A model generated the notes under the pieces. It saw only the letters and a list, made by a program, of their open reading frames with translations, made no database searches and was not told where the DNA came from. Made by a program: the position numbers and the translations under genes. Positions 39,014-49,504 of a DNA stretch of 64,000 bases are shown in pieces (the first letter of the stretch is position 1; every line of letters begins with the position of its first letter). The stretch comes from Kushneria phosphatilytica (GTDB lineage: Bacteria > Pseudomonadota > Gammaproteobacteria > Pseudomonadales > Halomonadaceae), in the NCBI RefSeq assembly GCF_008247605.1, contig NZ_CP043420.1, forward strand, positions 744,001-808,000. The letters are read 5' to 3'.

Positions 39014-40333
39014 TCAGACCCGCGGGGCAGATGGGCTCAGTGTCGTGATCAGCGTTTCGAAGTCCAGCATCTGCTGATCGACTTCGTTGCGCAGGTCCTT
39101 GATACCAATCATGCCGCTGCGCTGTTCCTCTTCCCCGAGAATCAGGGCATAACGGGCACCGCTGCGATCGGCCCTGCGGATCTGGCTTTTGAAACTGCCG
39201 CCGCCGCAGTGTACCTGTACGCGCAGCTCAGGCAAGCGACTGCGTAATTGTTCGCCAAGGGCAAGGGCATGACGCGCGCTGTCCTCACCCAGTGCCATGA
39301 TATAGGCATCCAGAGTGTCATGCGCCCGTTCGGGAATCAGTGCCAGTGTTTCCAGCAGCAGGATCAGTCGCTCGACGCCCATGGCAAATCCGACAGCAGG
39401 CGTTGCGCGGCCTCCGAGCTGCTCCACCAGACCATCGTACCGGCCGCCGGCACATACGGTACCCTGGCTGCCCAGCGCGGTAGTGGTCCACTCGAAGACA
39501 GTGCGATCGTAATAATCCAGTCCGCGCACCAGCCGCGGATTGATGACATATTCGATACCAATGGTATCCAGCAGCGCGCGCAGCTGATCAAAATGCGTCT
39601 GTGACTCGGTATCCAGATGATCGATCAGTTTGGGGGCACCCTCGACCAAAGCCTGCATATCAGGGTTCTTGGTATCAAGGATGCGCATCGGATTACTGTG
39701 CAACCGACGCCGGGCATCTTCATCAAGCTGATCAGAATGCGCTTCGAAGTATTCGACCAGCTGCCGGCGATAGGCGGCTCTGGCCTCTGCGGAGCCAAGT
39801 GAGTTCAGTTCGAGTTGAACATGCTCGTACAAACCGAGCTGTTGCCACAGTCGTGCCGACATCAGGATGACTTCGGCGTCGATATCCGGGCCAGTCAGAC
39901 CGAAGGTTTCCACGCCGATCTGATGGAACTGACGATAGCGTCCCTTCTGTGGCCGCTCATGGCGAAACATCGGGCCGGCATACCAGAGGCGCTGGGTCTG
40001 ATTGTGCAGCAGACCGTTCTCGATGGCTGCTCGAACCACCGAGGCGGTGCCTTCCGGGCGAAGGGTAAGGCTGTCGCCATTGCGATCCTCGAAGGTATAC
40101 ATCTCCTTCTCGACGATGTCGGTGACTTCGCCGATGGAACGCTTGAACAGGGCAGTCTGCTCGAGCATCGGAGTGCGGATTTCGAGATAGCCGTAGCGCG
40201 CCATGAGCCGGCGCACCTGTTCCTCGAAATACTGCCAGAGTCTTGATTGCTCCGGCAGCAGATCATTCATGCCACGAATGGCCTGGAGTTTACTGGACAC
40301 AATATTGCTCGGTGACTGAAGGTTGACGTTCAT
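39014..40333 (-). CDS. hisS: Histidyl-tRNA synthetase
   Basis: 439-residue class II synthetase. [17 protein letters not shown] at the start, motif 2 [14 protein letters not shown], histidine-specific [15 protein letters not shown], and motif 3 [16 protein letters not shown]-terminal anticodon-binding domain from about 330. In the conserved ispG-hisS-yfgM order. Confidence 0.97.
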   Translation of the reverse strand: MNVNLQSPSNIVSSKLQAIRGMNDLLPEQSRLWQYFEEQVRRLMARYGYLEIRTPMLEQTALFKRSIGEVTDIVEKEMYTFEDRNGDSLTLRPEGTASVVRAAIENGLLHNQTQRLWYAGPMFRHERPQKGRYRQFHQIGVETFGLTGPDIDAEVILMSARLWQQLGLYEHVQLELNSLGSAEARAAYRRQLVEYFEAHSDQLDEDARRRLHSNPMRILDTKNPDMQALVEGAPKLIDHLDTESQTHFDQLRALLDTIGIEYVINPRLVRGLDYYDRTVFEWTTTALGSQGTVCAGGRYDGLVEQLGGRATPAVGFAMGVERLILLLETLALIPERAHDTLDAYIMALGEDSARHALALGEQLRSRLPELRVQVHCGGGSFKSQIRRADRSGARYALILGEEEQRSGMIGIKDLRNEVDQQMLDFETLITTLSPSAPRV

Positions 40334-40357
40334 CGCCTCACGACGAGAGGGAACGGA

Positions 40358-41473
40358 TCAGGCTTCGCGCGTGATTACGTTCTTTTCCTCGGCTTCTTTC
40401 TGGGCCACGCGTTCACGAATCATGGCTTCCAGGTCATCGACCAGGTGATCGTTGCGCAGCTTGCGAGCCGGCTTTCCGTCGATGTAAATGAGGTTGTTGG
40501 GGCTGCCGCCGGTCAGTCCCAGATCGGCTTCCTTCGCTTCTCCGGGGCCGTTGACCACACAGCCGATCACGGCGACATCCAGTGGTGTCATGACATCATC
40601 GAGCCGCTCTTCCAGCTCGTTCATGGTGCCGATGACATCGAAATTCTGTCGCGAACAGCTGGGGCAGGCAATGAAATTGATCCCGCGTGAACGCAATCGC
40701 AGGCTTTTGAGGATATCGTAACCGACCTTGATCTCTTCAACCGGGTCGGCGGCCAGCGAGATACGCACGGTATCACCGATGCCTTCCATCAGCAGCGTAC
40801 CCAGGCCCACCGATGATTTGACGGTACCGCTACGCAGGCCACCCGCTTCGGTAATCCCCAGATGCAGGGGTTGCTCGATCTGACTGGCGATCTGACGGTA
40901 GGCATCGACGGCCATGAAGACATCACTGGCCTTGAGAGAGACCTTGTAGTCCTGAAAGTCCAGGCGATCGAGATACTCGATGTGGCGCAGAGCGGATTCG
41001 ACCAGCGCGGCGGCGGTCGGTTCACCGTATTTCTTCTGCAGATCCTTTTCCAGCGAGCCGGCATTGACCCCGATACGGATCGGGATGCCGTTGTTGCGGG
41101 CGGCTTCAACCACTGCCCGAACGCGGTCCTCGCGACCGATGTTGCCGGGGTTGATGCGCAGGCAGTCGGCGCCCAGTTCGGCAACGCGCAGGGCGATGCG
41201 ATAATCGAAGTGGATATCGGTGACCAGTGGTACCGAGGTCCGCTGTTTGATTTTACCGAACGCTTCCGCGCAATCCATGTCCGGCACGGAAACACGCACG
41301 ATATCGCCACCTGCCGCGGCGATACGCTCGATCTGATCGACCGTGGCATCGACGTCCAGGGTATTGGTATTGGTCATGCTCTGTACCGAAATCGGGGCAT
41401 TGCCTCCGACAGGTACATTACCAACATGAATCTGACGGGACTTGCGACGGTTGATCGGGGACTGGCTGATCAT
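40358..41473 (-). CDS. ispG: 4-hydroxy-3-methylbut-2-enyl diphosphate synthase
   Basis: 371-residue enzyme of the MEP isoprenoid pathway. TIM barrel followed by the [4Fe-4S] domain with cysteines in [10 protein letters not shown] and [16 protein letters not shown]. Start overlaps the rodZ stop by four bases. It depends on cluster assembly by the isc genes a few kb away. Confidence 0.97.
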   Translation of the reverse strand: MISQSPINRRKSRQIHVGNVPVGGNAPISVQSMTNTNTLDVDATVDQIERIAAAGGDIVRVSVPDMDCAEAFGKIKQRTSVPLVTDIHFDYRIALRVAELGADCLRINPGNIGREDRVRAVVEAARNNGIPIRIGVNAGSLEKDLQKKYGEPTAAALVESALRHIEYLDRLDFQDYKVSLKASDVFMAVDAYRQIASQIEQPLHLGITEAGGLRSGTVKSSVGLGTLLMEGIGDTVRISLAADPVEEIKVGYDILKSLRLRSRGINFIACPSCSRQNFDVIGTMNELEERLDDVMTPLDVAVIGCVVNGPGEAKEADLGLTGGSPNNLIYIDGKPARKLRNDHLVDDLEAMIRERVAQKEAEEKNVITREA

Positions 41474-42513
41474 GATGTGGAATCACTCCCCAGGCTGAAT
41501 CGGGCAACATTGTTACCACCGGCATGTGAAGACAGGTCGACCGGCTTGCCAAGATAGTCAAGCTCGACCTGGCTGGCGTTACCGATGGTCAGGTGAAAGG
41601 GTGGATTGCCCCTGATCGTGGTTGAGGTACCACCCTGTTGTAAACCGCGCAGTACGGTAGTGCCTCCGGCATCGCGCACATCAACCCAGGAGTCACCATT
41701 GAAGACAAGACGCATCTGATGCGGATCGGATGCGCTGTCGTTGCTGTTGTCCTGAGCGGTGTCGGTCTCTTCCGCACCGGAAATGCCAGCCGTGGCACCG
41801 TCCCGACCTTCAGGGGTGGAGACCTGCAGGGTGTCGCGCGCCTGGCCGCCATTACTCAATGGCTGGTTGGCGACAATCAGGGCTGCCGCCAGGTTGATGT
41901 CCTCGCTGCCCATTGAAAGCGATTCGGCCTTGTTATCGCTGCTCTCCGGGGGAGGGCCGCCAGCTTCGACATTCTGCTCGGGCAGGGGGGGAAGCGAACT
42001 GCCTTCGCCACTATCGGAAGCTTCGCTGTCGGCCGGCATGGTTGCTTCACCATTATTGGCGGTGGCGCTGTCATAGTCCGGGGTACTCTCCCGGTTCTGC
42101 CACCAGACGAGCGTTAGCGCAATCAGGGCGACGACCACGATCAGCGTGACCAGCCGAAAAAGGATACGGCCCCAACGGCTGGGAGGCTTGATGGTCGTTA
42201 CCGGTCGGACCTGACGGGCATCAAGATCGTTCCGACCATGAATGCGGTCATGAGCGGCCACGACCCTGGAATCATTGATGCCGAGCAGGCGCGCATAAGC
42301 GCGCAAATAACCCCGACGATAGGTGGCAACGGGAACCTGCTCGTAATTGTCCTGTTCCAGATCGCCGACCAGGGAGGGACGAAGGTTGAGCTGCTCGGCT
42401 ACTTCTTCCAGAGAGAGGCGCTGCTGTTCACGCTCCGCACGAAGCAGTTCACCCGGACTTTGTGTGGCGCCTTCGGGATCGGCCGAAACTGTCGAAACGT
42501 GAGGATCGCTCAT
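41470..42513 (-). CDS. rodZ: Cytoskeletal/cell-shape protein RodZ
   Basis: 347 residues. N-terminal helix-turn-helix (about 22-90; [21 protein letters not shown]) that binds MreB, one membrane helix (about 110-132), an acidic, Ser/Gly-rich linker with low complexity, and a C-terminal DUF4115 periplasmic domain. The linker is long and acidic, typical of halophiles. Between pilW and ispG. Confidence 0.92.
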   Translation of the reverse strand: MSDPHVSTVSADPEGATQSPGELLRAEREQQRLSLEEVAEQLNLRPSLVGDLEQDNYEQVPVATYRRGYLRAYARLLGINDSRVVAAHDRIHGRNDLDARQVRPVTTIKPPSRWGRILFRLVTLIVVVALIALTLVWWQNRESTPDYDSATANNGEATMPADSEASDSGEGSSLPPLPEQNVEAGGPPPESSDNKAESLSMGSEDINLAAALIVANQPLSNGGQARDTLQVSTPEGRDGATAGISGAEETDTAQDNSNDSASDPHQMRLVFNGDSWVDVRDAGGTTVLRGLQQGGTSTTIRGNPPFHLTIGNASQVELDYLGKPVDLSSHAGGNNVARFSLGSDSTS

Positions 42514-42531
42514 GCAGGAGGTCCTTATCGG

Positions 42532-43293
42532 TTATTGGGTGGCAGGTGCATTGATCGCCGCGCCGCCAGGCCGTGTTGTCGGCGGAGCGGGATGCACGTT
42601 CGATTCGGCAGCATCCCTGCCACTGGATAGTTCTTGAGCCAGTCGACGGGTTTGCTCGTCCGGACCGGCCATCTGTTCATAGCGTGCCAGTTGACGGCTG
42701 GCGGTGGTGCGATCATCCAGCTGCAAGGCCAGCCGGGCAATTGTCAGATAGCTTCGCGTCAGCCCGGGATCAATGGCCTGAGCACGCTGCCATGCTGCCA
42801 GCGCCTGTTCGAGTTGCCCCAGCTGTTGCCGACACTGGCCAAGGTTGGCATAAAGCTGTGCCCGCTTGTCATAGCGCAGATCCCGGGTCGCCACTTCCAG
42901 CTGATGACAGGCTCGTGCAATATCACCACGTTCATAAAGAAACGCGGCATAGTTGTTACGAATTCGGGTAGCCTCACCATCTGCTGCCAGAGCCCGCCTG
43001 AAATAGCGTTCGGCGGCATCCTGCTCGCCCTGGCGTTGATAGAGCAAAGCCAGCCCCTGAAGGGCATCGGGATCGTTCGCGGATAGGTCGAGTGCATGAT
43101 CCAGCGCCTGCTGGGCGCGTTCCAGATCATTGCGTTGCAGATAGGCCATGCCAAGACGGGTATAGGCGCCGGATGCTTCATCCTTTCCCCGGTTATGCCC
43201 ATCACCCGTGGTGGTGGCGCAGCCGCCAACCCAGGTACTGGCAATCAGTACGCAGGCCACCAGAGTCGGCGTCCGGCAGAAACGATGAATCAT
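42532..43293 (-). CDS. pilW: Type IV pilus biogenesis/stability lipoprotein PilW (PilF)
   Basis: 253 residues. Lipoprotein signal ending VGGC (cysteine at 25), then about five TPR units (YTRLGMAYLQRNDLERAQQALDHAL and following). Outer-membrane pilotin that helps PilQ secretin assembly. Order rlmN-pilW-rodZ-ispG is conserved. No other pilus gene in the window. Confidence 0.9.
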   Translation of the reverse strand: MIHRFCRTPTLVACVLIASTWVGGCATTTGDGHNRGKDEASGAYTRLGMAYLQRNDLERAQQALDHALDLSANDPDALQGLALLYQRQGEQDAAERYFRRALAADGEATRIRNNYAAFLYERGDIARACHQLEVATRDLRYDKRAQLYANLGQCRQQLGQLEQALAAWQRAQAIDPGLTRSYLTIARLALQLDDRTTASRQLARYEQMAGPDEQTRRLAQELSSGRDAAESNVHPAPPTTRPGGAAINAPATQ

Positions 43294-43451
43294 GTGCTCC
43301 TCGGTCGGTAACGGGATCTTGATCGATTACCCCGTGATCGATCCATGGCCCGTGAAGGGACGCAATGCTCGAACCAGTGGCCTCGAACGACGACCATCAA
43401 AGCGCTGGGCGCCGATGAAGTCAAGGCATGCTGAATGACGCGTGACCGCTT

Positions 43452-44615
43452 TCATCCTGCATCCAGCTGCACGGTGCTGATGTAGCGTTGCGAGCGTTTG
43501 GTGCGGTCCTTGACCCGTCCTACCAGCTGACCACAGGCAGCATCGATGTCATCACCACGCGTCATGCGGATGGGAGCGGTATAGCCCAGCTCATAAAGCC
43601 ACTGCTGAAAGCGCATCACCTGATTGCGGGATGGCTTTTCATAGCCGGAATTGGGGAAGGGATTGAAAGGGATCAGATTGATCTTGCAGGGCAGATCGGC
43701 AAGGATCCTGGCCAGCCCTTCAGCATGTTCACGCTGATCATTCACATCCTTCATCAGCGTGTATTCGACGGTGAGCATGCGCGTGTCGTCGCATTTGGCC
43801 AGATAACGACGACAGGCATCGAGCAGGGTGTCGATGTTGTACTTGCGATTGAGTGGTACCAGCGTATTGCGCAGCTCATCGGTGGGCGCATGCAGCGAGA
43901 TGGCGAGACTCACATCCATGATGTCGCCCAGCTGATCGATACGCGGCACGACCCCGGAAGTAGACAGTGTCACTCGGCGCTTGGACAGGCCGTAGGCGCT
44001 GTCATCAAGCATCAGCTGCATGGCCGAGACAACATTGTCGAAGTTCATCAGGGGCTCGCCCATACCCATCATCACTACATTGGTGACGGCCTTGCGCCCA
44101 TCACCGGTGCCCATTCGTCCACCGGCACTACGCTGAGCGACCCAGACCTGACCGATGATCTCGGCACTGCTCAAATTGCGCTGATAGCCCTGTTTACCGG
44201 TCGAACAGAAGCTGCAGTCCAGCGTGCAGCCCACCTGAGATGACACACACAGGGTGCGGCGATTGCCGTTCTCCGAAGGAATCAGTACCGTTTCAACATA
44301 GCTGCCATCCTCGACTTCCAGTACCCACTTGCGGGTACCGTCCTTCGAGTCACCTTCATAGACGACCTTCGGGGCGCGTATTTCAGCCTGTGCTTCGAGT
44401 TTGGTACGCAGCGCCTTCGAGAGGTTGGTCATGTCGGCGAAACTGTCGACCCCCTCCTGGTGGATCCACTTCATGACCTGAGTAGCGCGAAACGGCTTTT
44501 CACCAAGTTCGGCGAAGAATGTGCGCAGCTGCTCGCGTGAGAGACCGAGCAGATTGACGCGCGACGTTTCGGCCTGGGCAGCCTGAGCATGGGTCGGATG
44601 CGTTTCTCGAGTCAT
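43452..44615 (-). CDS. rlmN: 23S rRNA/tRNA m2A methyltransferase RlmN
   Basis: 387 residues from ATG 44615 (matching the usual length); a frame reaching 44681 adds a poor N-terminus. Radical SAM enzyme: [14 protein letters not shown] carries the C-x3-C-x2-C cluster ligands, [10 protein letters not shown] the SAM-binding GEP motif, and DAACGQL the cysteine that forms the intermediate. Modifies A2503 of 23S rRNA and A37 of some tRNAs. Confidence 0.96.
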   Translation of the reverse strand: MTRETHPTHAQAAQAETSRVNLLGLSREQLRTFFAELGEKPFRATQVMKWIHQEGVDSFADMTNLSKALRTKLEAQAEIRAPKVVYEGDSKDGTRKWVLEVEDGSYVETVLIPSENGNRRTLCVSSQVGCTLDCSFCSTGKQGYQRNLSSAEIIGQVWVAQRSAGGRMGTGDGRKAVTNVVMMGMGEPLMNFDNVVSAMQLMLDDSAYGLSKRRVTLSTSGVVPRIDQLGDIMDVSLAISLHAPTDELRNTLVPLNRKYNIDTLLDACRRYLAKCDDTRMLTVEYTLMKDVNDQREHAEGLARILADLPCKINLIPFNPFPNSGYEKPSRNQVMRFQQWLYELGYTAPIRMTRGDDIDAACGQLVGRVKDRTKRSQRYISTVQLDAG

Positions 44616-44702
44616 GGCAGCGAATACCTCATGAAAGGGCGACGGCATCGGGCACGCGTGAGACGAGGCGATAACCGGCATGCGGTTATCGCCGGCGTCG
44701 CT

Positions 44703-45131
44703 TCAACCGCGTGCGCAGATTTCGGCATCGCCGAAGAAATAATGAATTTCACGCTCGGCCGACTCGGGGGCATCGGAGCCATGCACGGCGTTGGCGTCGA
44801 TGGAGGAGGCGAAATCGGCACGAATGGTACCGGCAGCCGCTTCCTTCGGGTTGGTAGCGCCCATCAGTTCACGGTTTTTGGCGATGGCGTTGTCGCCTTC
44901 GAGCACCTGCACCACAACCGGGCCGGAGGTCATGAAACCGACCAGATCATTGAAGAAGGGACGCTCCCTGTGCTCGGCGTAGAAGCCTTCGGCCTGTTCG
45001 CGGGTCAGACGCATCATGCGTGCTGCCACAACACTCAGGCCACCTTTCTCGAAACGGCTGATAATGTCGCCGATGGCATCTTTGGCGACGGCGTCGGGCT
45101 TGATGATGGACAGGGTGCGTTCCTGGGCCAT
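44703..45131 (-). CDS. ndk: Nucleoside diphosphate kinase
   Basis: 142 residues. Phosphohistidine in [17 protein letters not shown]-terminal [12 protein letters not shown]. Balances NTP pools. In Pseudomonas ndk follows the isc cluster in the same way; here it lies 156 bp after iscA. Confidence 0.97.
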   Translation of the reverse strand: MAQERTLSIIKPDAVAKDAIGDIISRFEKGGLSVVAARMMRLTREQAEGFYAEHRERPFFNDLVGFMTSGPVVVQVLEGDNAIAKNRELMGATNPKEAAAGTIRADFASSIDANAVHGSDAPESAEREIHYFFGDAEICARG

Positions 45132-45287
45132 GAATGCTCTCCTTGATGATTAAAGCGGCCATTACTGACCGTGAACGAAAATGCAACGGCGCCCATCGGC
45201 TCGAAATGAGACTCGATGGGCGCAGTAAAAATCGCGGCATTATACCGACCGGGGCAGTTGCTTGCACCCCTCGCCGAACAAGTGCGC

Positions 45288-45614
45288 TCAGACGCTGAAG
45301 CTTTCGCCGCAGCCGCACTCATCCTTGACGTTGGGGTTGTTGAAACGGAAGAACCGGTTCAGCCCCTCGTTGACATAGTCGACTTCGGTGCCATCGAGTA
45401 TATGCAGCGCTTCGGGATCGACGATAATCCTGACGCCATGATCCTCGAAAACCTCGTCGCCCGAGGCAACTTCATCGGCGAAGTCAAGGATATAGCTGTA
45501 TCCCGAGCAACCGCTCGGTTTGACGGCGACACGCAGGCCCATGCCTTCTCCGCGCTCATCGAGCACGTGACGGATCTGGTGCGCTGCGGCTTCGGTAATG
45601 CTGATCCGGGCCAT
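45288..45614 (-). CDS. iscA: A-type iron-sulfur carrier IscA
   Basis: 108 residues with the three conserved cysteines: KPSGCSGYSYILDF and the C-terminal DECGCGESFSV. Transfers clusters or iron to apo-proteins. Sits 58 bp after iscS. The gene expected between them, iscU, is absent. ErpA would be the alternative name; isc context favours IscA. Confidence 0.88.
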   Translation of the reverse strand: MARISITEAAAHQIRHVLDERGEGMGLRVAVKPSGCSGYSYILDFADEVASGDEVFEDHGVRIIVDPEALHILDGTEVDYVNEGLNRFFRFNNPNVKDECGCGESFSV

Positions 45615-45672
45615 CTGGATCTCCTCCCGGTAGTTGGCTACCGCTTATCAATGAGGGTAGCAGTCAGTAATG

Positions 45673-46881
45673 TCAATCCTGTTGCCGAGCATGCGCCTGC
45701 TCGGTCGGCACATCAAAACTCGGTCTGTTCTGTCTGGCCTGACGTAATGAAACCAGGGCCTGATGTAGCGATTGTCCGGCCTGATCGATCTCTTCGGCTG
45801 TGGTAAATCGGCCGAAGCTGAAGCGCAGCGATGCCAGTGCCCGCTCCCGCGGCAGACCGATTTCGGTCAGTACATAGGAAGGGTCCACACTGGCAGAATT
45901 GCAGGCCGAGCCGGTAGAAACCGCCACATCGCGCAGTGCCATCAGCAGTGCTTCCCCATCAACGCCATCGAACCCCAGATTGAGGATGTTGGGCACACTT
46001 GTACCACCCTCGCCGTTGATATGGACACCTTCACATTCCTGCAGGCCTGCCAGAAAGCGCTGACGCAGTGCGCTAACGTGTTGACGGTCTTCATCAAGGC
46101 TATCGGCGGCCAGGGCAAATGCCTGCCCCATACCCACAATCTGATGCGTGGCCAGCGTACCCGAGCGCATGCCGCGCTCATGTCCGCCGCCGTGAATCAG
46201 GGCTTCTATTCGGGTGCCACGACGAACATAAAGTGCCCCAATCCCCTTGGGACCGTACACCTTGTGACCCGACAGCGACAGCATGTCGATGGGCTGTTCG
46301 CTCATGTCCAGCTCGATCTTGCCCGCGGCCTGGGCAGCATCAACGTGAAAAGCAGCCCCATGTTCCCGGGCGATCCGGCCCAGCGCGTTGATATCACTGA
46401 TACTGCCCAGCTCGTTGTTGACCGCCATCAGGGAGATCAGCACGGTATCCGGACGCAGGGCCTCGCGCAGCTTTTCAGGGTCGATGCCACCATCTGACGG
46501 CGGTGCCAGCCGAGTGACCTCGAAGCCTTCCTGCTCAAGCATGCTCGCCGTGTCGAGGACCGCCTTGTGTTCGATTGATGAGGTGATCAGGTGCCGTCCG
46601 CGTGCACGATTGGCACGCATGAAGCCGGTCAGGGCAAGGTTGTCGGCTTCGGTGGCACCGGAGGTCCAGACGATCTCGCGAGGATCGGCGCCGATCAGAT
46701 CACTGACCTGTCGGCGGGCCCCTTCAACCGCCTGTTCGGCCATCCAGCCCGCCATGTGCGAACGGGATGCCGGATTGGCAAAAGTCCCTTCTCGGGTCAG
46801 ATGCCGGGCCATGAGTTCGGCAACCTGCGGGTCGACCGGTGTGGTGGCCGCATAATCGAGATAAATGAGTGATGTATTCAT
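45673..46881 (-). CDS. iscS: Cysteine desulfurase IscS
   Basis: 402-residue PLP enzyme supplying sulfur for Fe-S clusters and thio-tRNAs. PLP lysine in [17 protein letters not shown], sulfur-carrying cysteine in [17 protein letters not shown]. Starts 63 bp from iscR. The C-terminus ends in a polar tail ([17 protein letters not shown]) unlike the usual IscU-binding IscS end, which fits the absence of iscU nearby. Confidence 0.95.
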   Translation of the reverse strand: MNTSLIYLDYAATTPVDPQVAELMARHLTREGTFANPASRSHMAGWMAEQAVEGARRQVSDLIGADPREIVWTSGATEADNLALTGFMRANRARGRHLITSSIEHKAVLDTASMLEQEGFEVTRLAPPSDGGIDPEKLREALRPDTVLISLMAVNNELGSISDINALGRIAREHGAAFHVDAAQAAGKIELDMSEQPIDMLSLSGHKVYGPKGIGALYVRRGTRIEALIHGGGHERGMRSGTLATHQIVGMGQAFALAADSLDEDRQHVSALRQRFLAGLQECEGVHINGEGGTSVPNILNLGFDGVDGEALLMALRDVAVSTGSACNSASVDPSYVLTEIGLPRERALASLRFSFGRFTTAEEIDQAGQSLHQALVSLRQARQNRPSFDVPTEQAHARQQD

Positions 46882-46944
46882 GGTCGTCTTTCCAGCACCG
46901 GACGGAAGGCCTTTCAGAATAGCATTCCGATGACGGGCAGTTGG

Positions 46945-47412
46945 CTACTGAGCGATGATGGTGTTGATATCGGTACCGCTGCGCTGCTGACGCTGTGATA
47001 CAGCGCGAATATCCTGACGATTCAGCAGTTCGCCGAGGGTAATGCCGCTCAGGAAGTCATGAATGGCATCCGAGAGATCGCTCCACAGGAAGTGGGTGAG
47101 GCAGGTCTCTCCATTATGACAGTCTCCTGCCCCCTGGCAGCGGGTAGCATCGATCGATTCGTTGACTGCATCGATGATACAGGCGACCGAGATATCTTCC
47201 GGCCGTGCCGCCAACAGATAGCCGCCCCCGGGGCCACGGACACTTCTGACCAGCGATTGTCGGCGCAGCTGGGCAAACAGCTGCTCCAGATAGGAGAGCG
47301 AAATCTGCTGACGGCGCGAGATATCGGCAAGACTGACAGGGGCGTCGCTACCCTGCAGTGCCAGATCCAGCATCGCCGTTACCGCATATCGTCCCTTGGT
47401 CGTCAGACGCAT
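46945..47412 (-). CDS. iscR: Fe-S cluster assembly transcriptional regulator IscR
   Basis: 155-residue Rrf2-family regulator. Winged helix at residues 1-70 ([19 protein letters not shown]) and [2Fe-2S] ligands C-x5-C-x5-C in [13 protein letters not shown]. When loaded with a cluster it should repress its own operon through the site upstream. First gene of iscR-iscS-iscA. Confidence 0.96.
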   Translation of the reverse strand: MRLTTKGRYAVTAMLDLALQGSDAPVSLADISRRQQISLSYLEQLFAQLRRQSLVRSVRGPGGGYLLAARPEDISVACIIDAVNESIDATRCQGAGDCHNGETCLTHFLWSDLSDAIHDFLSGITLGELLNRQDIRAVSQRQQRSGTDINTIIAQ

Positions 47413-47447
47413 GGAGTACTCTCGTACAGGAGTGGCCGAATAGCGAA

Positions 47448-47476
47448 ATTATGTAAATTCCGAGTGTTTTGGTCAA
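47448..47476 (-). promoter_or_regulatory. Promoter of iscR operon
   Basis: On the minus strand: -35 TTGACC (47471-47476), 17-bp spacer, -10 CATAAT (47448-47453), about 35 bp before iscR. Confidence 0.75.
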
Positions 47477-47480
47477 CTAC
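47456..47480 (-). promoter_or_regulatory. Type-1 IscR binding site
   Basis: Minus-strand 25-mer beginning GTAGTTGACCAAAACACTCG matches 19 of 25 positions of the E. coli type-1 consensus ATASYYGACTRWWWYAGTCRRSTAT by hand. It covers the -35 and spacer, the expected place for repression, and touches the last base of cysE. Confidence 0.65.
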
Positions 47481-48364
47481 TATCCGTTGCCATGCGACTT
47501 CGGGGCATTGCTGTCCTTTCCATGGATATTACGGTGCTCGGGGTCGTCATGGCGCGGTGGTGAGCAGGGGAAATCGAGGTCGTCGAGCACGGCATCGAAA
47601 TCCTCACGTTCCAGTGGCGGCAGCTCACGAATACGATGGGCGCTGTCGAGTCGGCGCAATACCCGGCACATCTGCTCCATGCGTTCGTCAACGGCATGCA
47701 TGTGATCAAGAATGGCCTGTACGGACCGAGCCATCGGGTCCGGCATCTCCTCACTCATGCCATAGGCATCGAAGCCGAACTTGTCCTGTATGGCCTGGCG
47801 CCGGGCCGGGTCGATTTCGCTGCGACGCGACTGAATCGTAGACTCTTCACTGGCCTGGCGTACGATCTTGCCCGGAATGCCCACCACCGTTGCCCCGGCG
47901 GGCACCTCACGGGTGACCACGGCATTGGCTCCGATACGAGCATCGTTACCGACAGTAAATGGCCCCAGGATCTTGGCGCCGGCCCCGACAATAACGCCGT
48001 TACCCAGAGTGGGGTGACGCTTGCCGGTATTCCAGCTGGTGCCGCCCAGGGTAACGCCATGGTAGAGCGTGACGTCATCACCGATCTCGGCGGTTTCACC
48101 AATGACCACTCCCATGCCGTGATCGATGAAAAAACGTCGTCCGATGATCGCACCGGGATGGATCTCGATTCCGGTCAGCCAGCGGGTCAGGGTCGATAGG
48201 GTACGTGCCGGCCAGCGTGCGTGGTGATGCCAGAGCCAGTGCGCCAGACGGTGAGCGAGCAGGGCATGCAGACCGGGATAGTTGGTCAGTACCTCGAAGA
48301 AATTACGGGCCGCCGGATCGCGGCCGAACACGCTTTCAATGTCTTCGCGCAAACGAGCAAACAT
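47480..48364 (-). CDS. cysE: Serine O-acetyltransferase
   Basis: 294-residue left-handed beta-helix acyltransferase making O-acetylserine for cysteine synthesis. Hexapeptide repeats start at [26 protein letters not shown] and include [21 protein letters not shown]. The form is the short EpsC-like one with an added acidic C-terminal tail of about 90 residues. Its stop touches the iscR promoter. A cysteine supply gene next to the desulfurase is conserved in relatives. Confidence 0.92.
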   Translation of the reverse strand: MFARLREDIESVFGRDPAARNFFEVLTNYPGLHALLAHRLAHWLWHHHARWPARTLSTLTRWLTGIEIHPGAIIGRRFFIDHGMGVVIGETAEIGDDVTLYHGVTLGGTSWNTGKRHPTLGNGVIVGAGAKILGPFTVGNDARIGANAVVTREVPAGATVVGIPGKIVRQASEESTIQSRRSEIDPARRQAIQDKFGFDAYGMSEEMPDPMARSVQAILDHMHAVDERMEQMCRVLRRLDSAHRIRELPPLEREDFDAVLDDLDFPCSPPRHDDPEHRNIHGKDSNAPKSHGNG

Positions 48365-48433
48365 GATGCGATCCTGGCATTGCCTCGGGAAGAAAATATC
48401 GGCATGGCGATGCTGACGGTGTTGAAGCGCCCG

Positions 48434-49201
48434 TCACCGGGGATGATCATTGCCGTTTGGGTCACCATGTCGTTCGATCCGCGTCAGGATACCGCGCAAT
48501 ATGTTCAGTTCCATGCTGTCCATGCGTGAACGCAACAATAGACGACGCAGACGTGCCATCAGCTGACGGGGGTTGTCTGGATCGTGAAAGCCGATATTGA
48601 TCAGGGTACGTTCCAGGTGCTCGAACAGTCGTTCGGTATCGGCGTGGCTGGCCAGGGGGTTGTCCCATTCGACGCCAAAGGGTTCCGGAGAGGTGACGGG
48701 CGTGGTAGTGAGCCAGGCCTGGCGACACTCATAGGCGAGCACCTGGACAGCGGCCGCCAGGTTGAGCGAGCTGTAGTGTTCACTGGTAGGAATGTGAACA
48801 TGCCGGTGGCAACGCTGAAGTTCACTATTGGAAAGACCCACATCTTCTCGACCGAATACCAGTGCAAGACCGGTATCGGAGCCACTCAGCTCACCCGGCA
48901 GGGAAGCGGAGAGTTCTCGCGGCGAGCAGAGCGGCCAGGGCAGGGTGCGTGAGCGGGCACTGGCGCCAACCACCAGCGTACAGTCGGTAACCGCTGCTTC
49001 CAGCGTCTCGAACTGCTGCATGGCTTCGAGTATATCCTCGGCACCGGATGACCGAGCAAAGGCCTCGCCATCTCTCGGATCACAGCGTGGGGCCACCACG
49101 GCCAGTTGACTCAAGCCCATGGTTTTCATGGCGCGTGCGGCAGCGCCAATATTGCCTGGGTGACTGGTACCAATGAGAACGATACGAATACGGTCGAGCA
49201 T
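48434..49201 (-). CDS. trmJ: tRNA (cytidine/uridine-2'-O-)-methyltransferase TrmJ
   Basis: 255-residue SPOUT methyltransferase for position 32 of tRNA. IVLIGTSHPGNIGAAARAMKTMG at the start, LVFGREDVGLSN in the knot, and SSLNLAAAVQVLAYE near residue 150. Divergent from suhB as in E. coli and Pseudomonas. Confidence 0.95.
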   Translation of the reverse strand: MLDRIRIVLIGTSHPGNIGAAARAMKTMGLSQLAVVAPRCDPRDGEAFARSSGAEDILEAMQQFETLEAAVTDCTLVVGASARSRTLPWPLCSPRELSASLPGELSGSDTGLALVFGREDVGLSNSELQRCHRHVHIPTSEHYSSLNLAAAVQVLAYECRQAWLTTTPVTSPEPFGVEWDNPLASHADTERLFEHLERTLINIGFHDPDNPRQLMARLRRLLLRSRMDSMELNILRGILTRIERHGDPNGNDHPR

Positions 49202-49504
49202 GAAACGGGCTCACGGGGTCGAGGGCGGGATAGGGAGTACAGTAATGGGAAGGATTCTATCATGCGCGATGCGTATCTGCCGGCATGACTGGCTGAAGCG
49301 CAGTGGTTCTGCTAGCATCGCCGCACCTTCGCTGTCGCACGGGTCCATCTTCAATGGCGCCTGTCTTCTCCGGCAGCACCCGGTCCCGTTGATTCGAACA
49401 TGAAGACGTCGCATCGTTTCGGTGATGTGGTGTCCGGTATCGGCCATTTGGGCCGGTGTCAGCGTGTCGCTCTTTAAAAGTCTTTCGATGCCCAGGGGTT
49501 GATG
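49202..49504. other. Divergent promoter region trmJ/suhB (303 bp)
   Basis: Minus strand: an extended -10 TGATAGAAT at 49254-49262 could serve trmJ. Plus strand: an extended -10 TGCTAGCAT at 49310-49318 could serve suhB, which would leave a 5' leader of about 180 bases. Neither has a clear -35. No coding sequence seen. Confidence 0.4.
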
